From: a virus
Strand: one strand, 5' to 3'
Virus record (IMG/VR): IMGVR_UViG_3300035665_000287
Coordinates: 1-20,550 of that record
DNA: 20,550 bases
Shown here: in pieces, positions 20,426 to 20,550 of the stretch
Numbering within the stretch: the first letter of the stretch is position 1
How the letters are laid out: each line of letters begins with the position of its first letter
Made by a program: the position numbers and the translations under genes
The notes under the pieces: generated by a model
The model's database searches: none
What the model was told of the DNA's origin: nothing
Seen by the model: only the letters and a program-made list of their open reading frames with translations

Positions 20426-20550
20426 GTGAGGCATTGCGAGATTTGTGACGATGTCGGATGCTGCAGATATTGCAGCTTGGCAGACGAGCTTGGACCCGAT
20501 GCGACATTTTTTGATCGCTGGTGGTTCTTCCCAATTTACAGAATAAAACA
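20426..20550 (+). CDS. Cys-rich small protein, 3' end beyond the window
   Basis: A GTG at 20426, one base after the previous stop, opens a frame that stays open to the window end (41 residues visible). The product starts VRHCEICDDVGCCRYCSLADELGPD. The CxxC and CCxxC pairs would suit a small zinc-binding knuckle. GGTGGTGAG just upstream is a weak ribosome site. The call is tentative because the gene is cut off. Confidence 0.45.
   Translation, partial: MRHCEICDDVGCCRYCSLADELGPDATFFDRWWFFPIYRIK

Overview
The window is a stretch of a tailed-phage (or prophage) genome whose host is probably an alphaproteobacterium, most likely of the rhizobial kind. The host guess rests on a GcrA-family regulator, a secreted Cys-rich protein of a type I associate with rhizobia, and tail and lysis genes that resemble those of rhizobial phages. 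Genes are tightly packed, many with ATGA or TGATG stop/start overlaps. No tRNA, integrase, insertion sequence or CRISPR array is visible.

Layout. (1) 1-1936, plus: the end of a tail fibre gene, a small tail-associated gene broken by a one-base frameshift, and a tiny ORF. (2) 1938-4546, plus: a lysis cassette with a lipoprotein, a Ser-His-Asp hydrolase-like protein, a peptidoglycan-binding/CHAP-like endolysin, a small holin candidate, overlapping Rz/Rz1-type spanins, a secreted M15 peptidase and a coiled-coil/membrane protein. (3) 4546-5922, plus: a calcineurin-type metallophosphoesterase. (4) 5939-11060, minus: one long operon, read right to left, with a papain-like protein, two small proteins, a DUF932-type protein, two more small proteins, a conserved hypothetical protein and a SNF2-type helicase. 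(5) 11061-11496: a divergent control region. (6) 11497-20550, plus: early/replication genes including a YfbR-like HD nucleotidase, an FAD-type protein, ThyX, a stand-alone PNKP-type 3'-phosphatase, a DUF1599/MazG-like protein, a DnaQ-like exonuclease, a GcrA-like regulator and a DnaE-type polymerase.

The most striking content is in region 4. Five consecutive junctions of the minus-strand operon each hold a complete type II hammerhead ribozyme (A-E at 8341-8399, 8765-8824, 9801-9859, 10146-10203 and 10479-10536). Every one has the CUGANGA and GAA core, the A15.1-U16.1 pair and a GUC cleavage site. Stems I and II change by compensatory substitutions, and the stem I loop can form a covarying pseudoknot with bases just before the Shine-Dalgarno sequence. 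Each begins 0-7 nt after the upstream stop codon. A sixth, degenerate copy (F, 11085-11139) lies in the leader of the first gene. The array would cut one polycistronic RNA into separate mRNAs whose 5' ends are 5'-OH hairpins and whose 3' ends are 2',3'-cyclic-phosphate hairpins. The phage also encodes a protein whose C-terminus closely matches the 3'-phosphatase domain of T4 polynucleotide kinase, an activity able to heal such 3' ends. The last gene of the operon, the helicase, has no ribozyme but a leader with a 17-bp inverted repeat.

The rest reads as a virulent-style programme: nucleotide supply (ThyX, HD nucleotidase), DNA synthesis (DnaE with a degenerate PHP domain plus a separate proofreading-type exonuclease), capture of host transcription (GcrA) and lysis.
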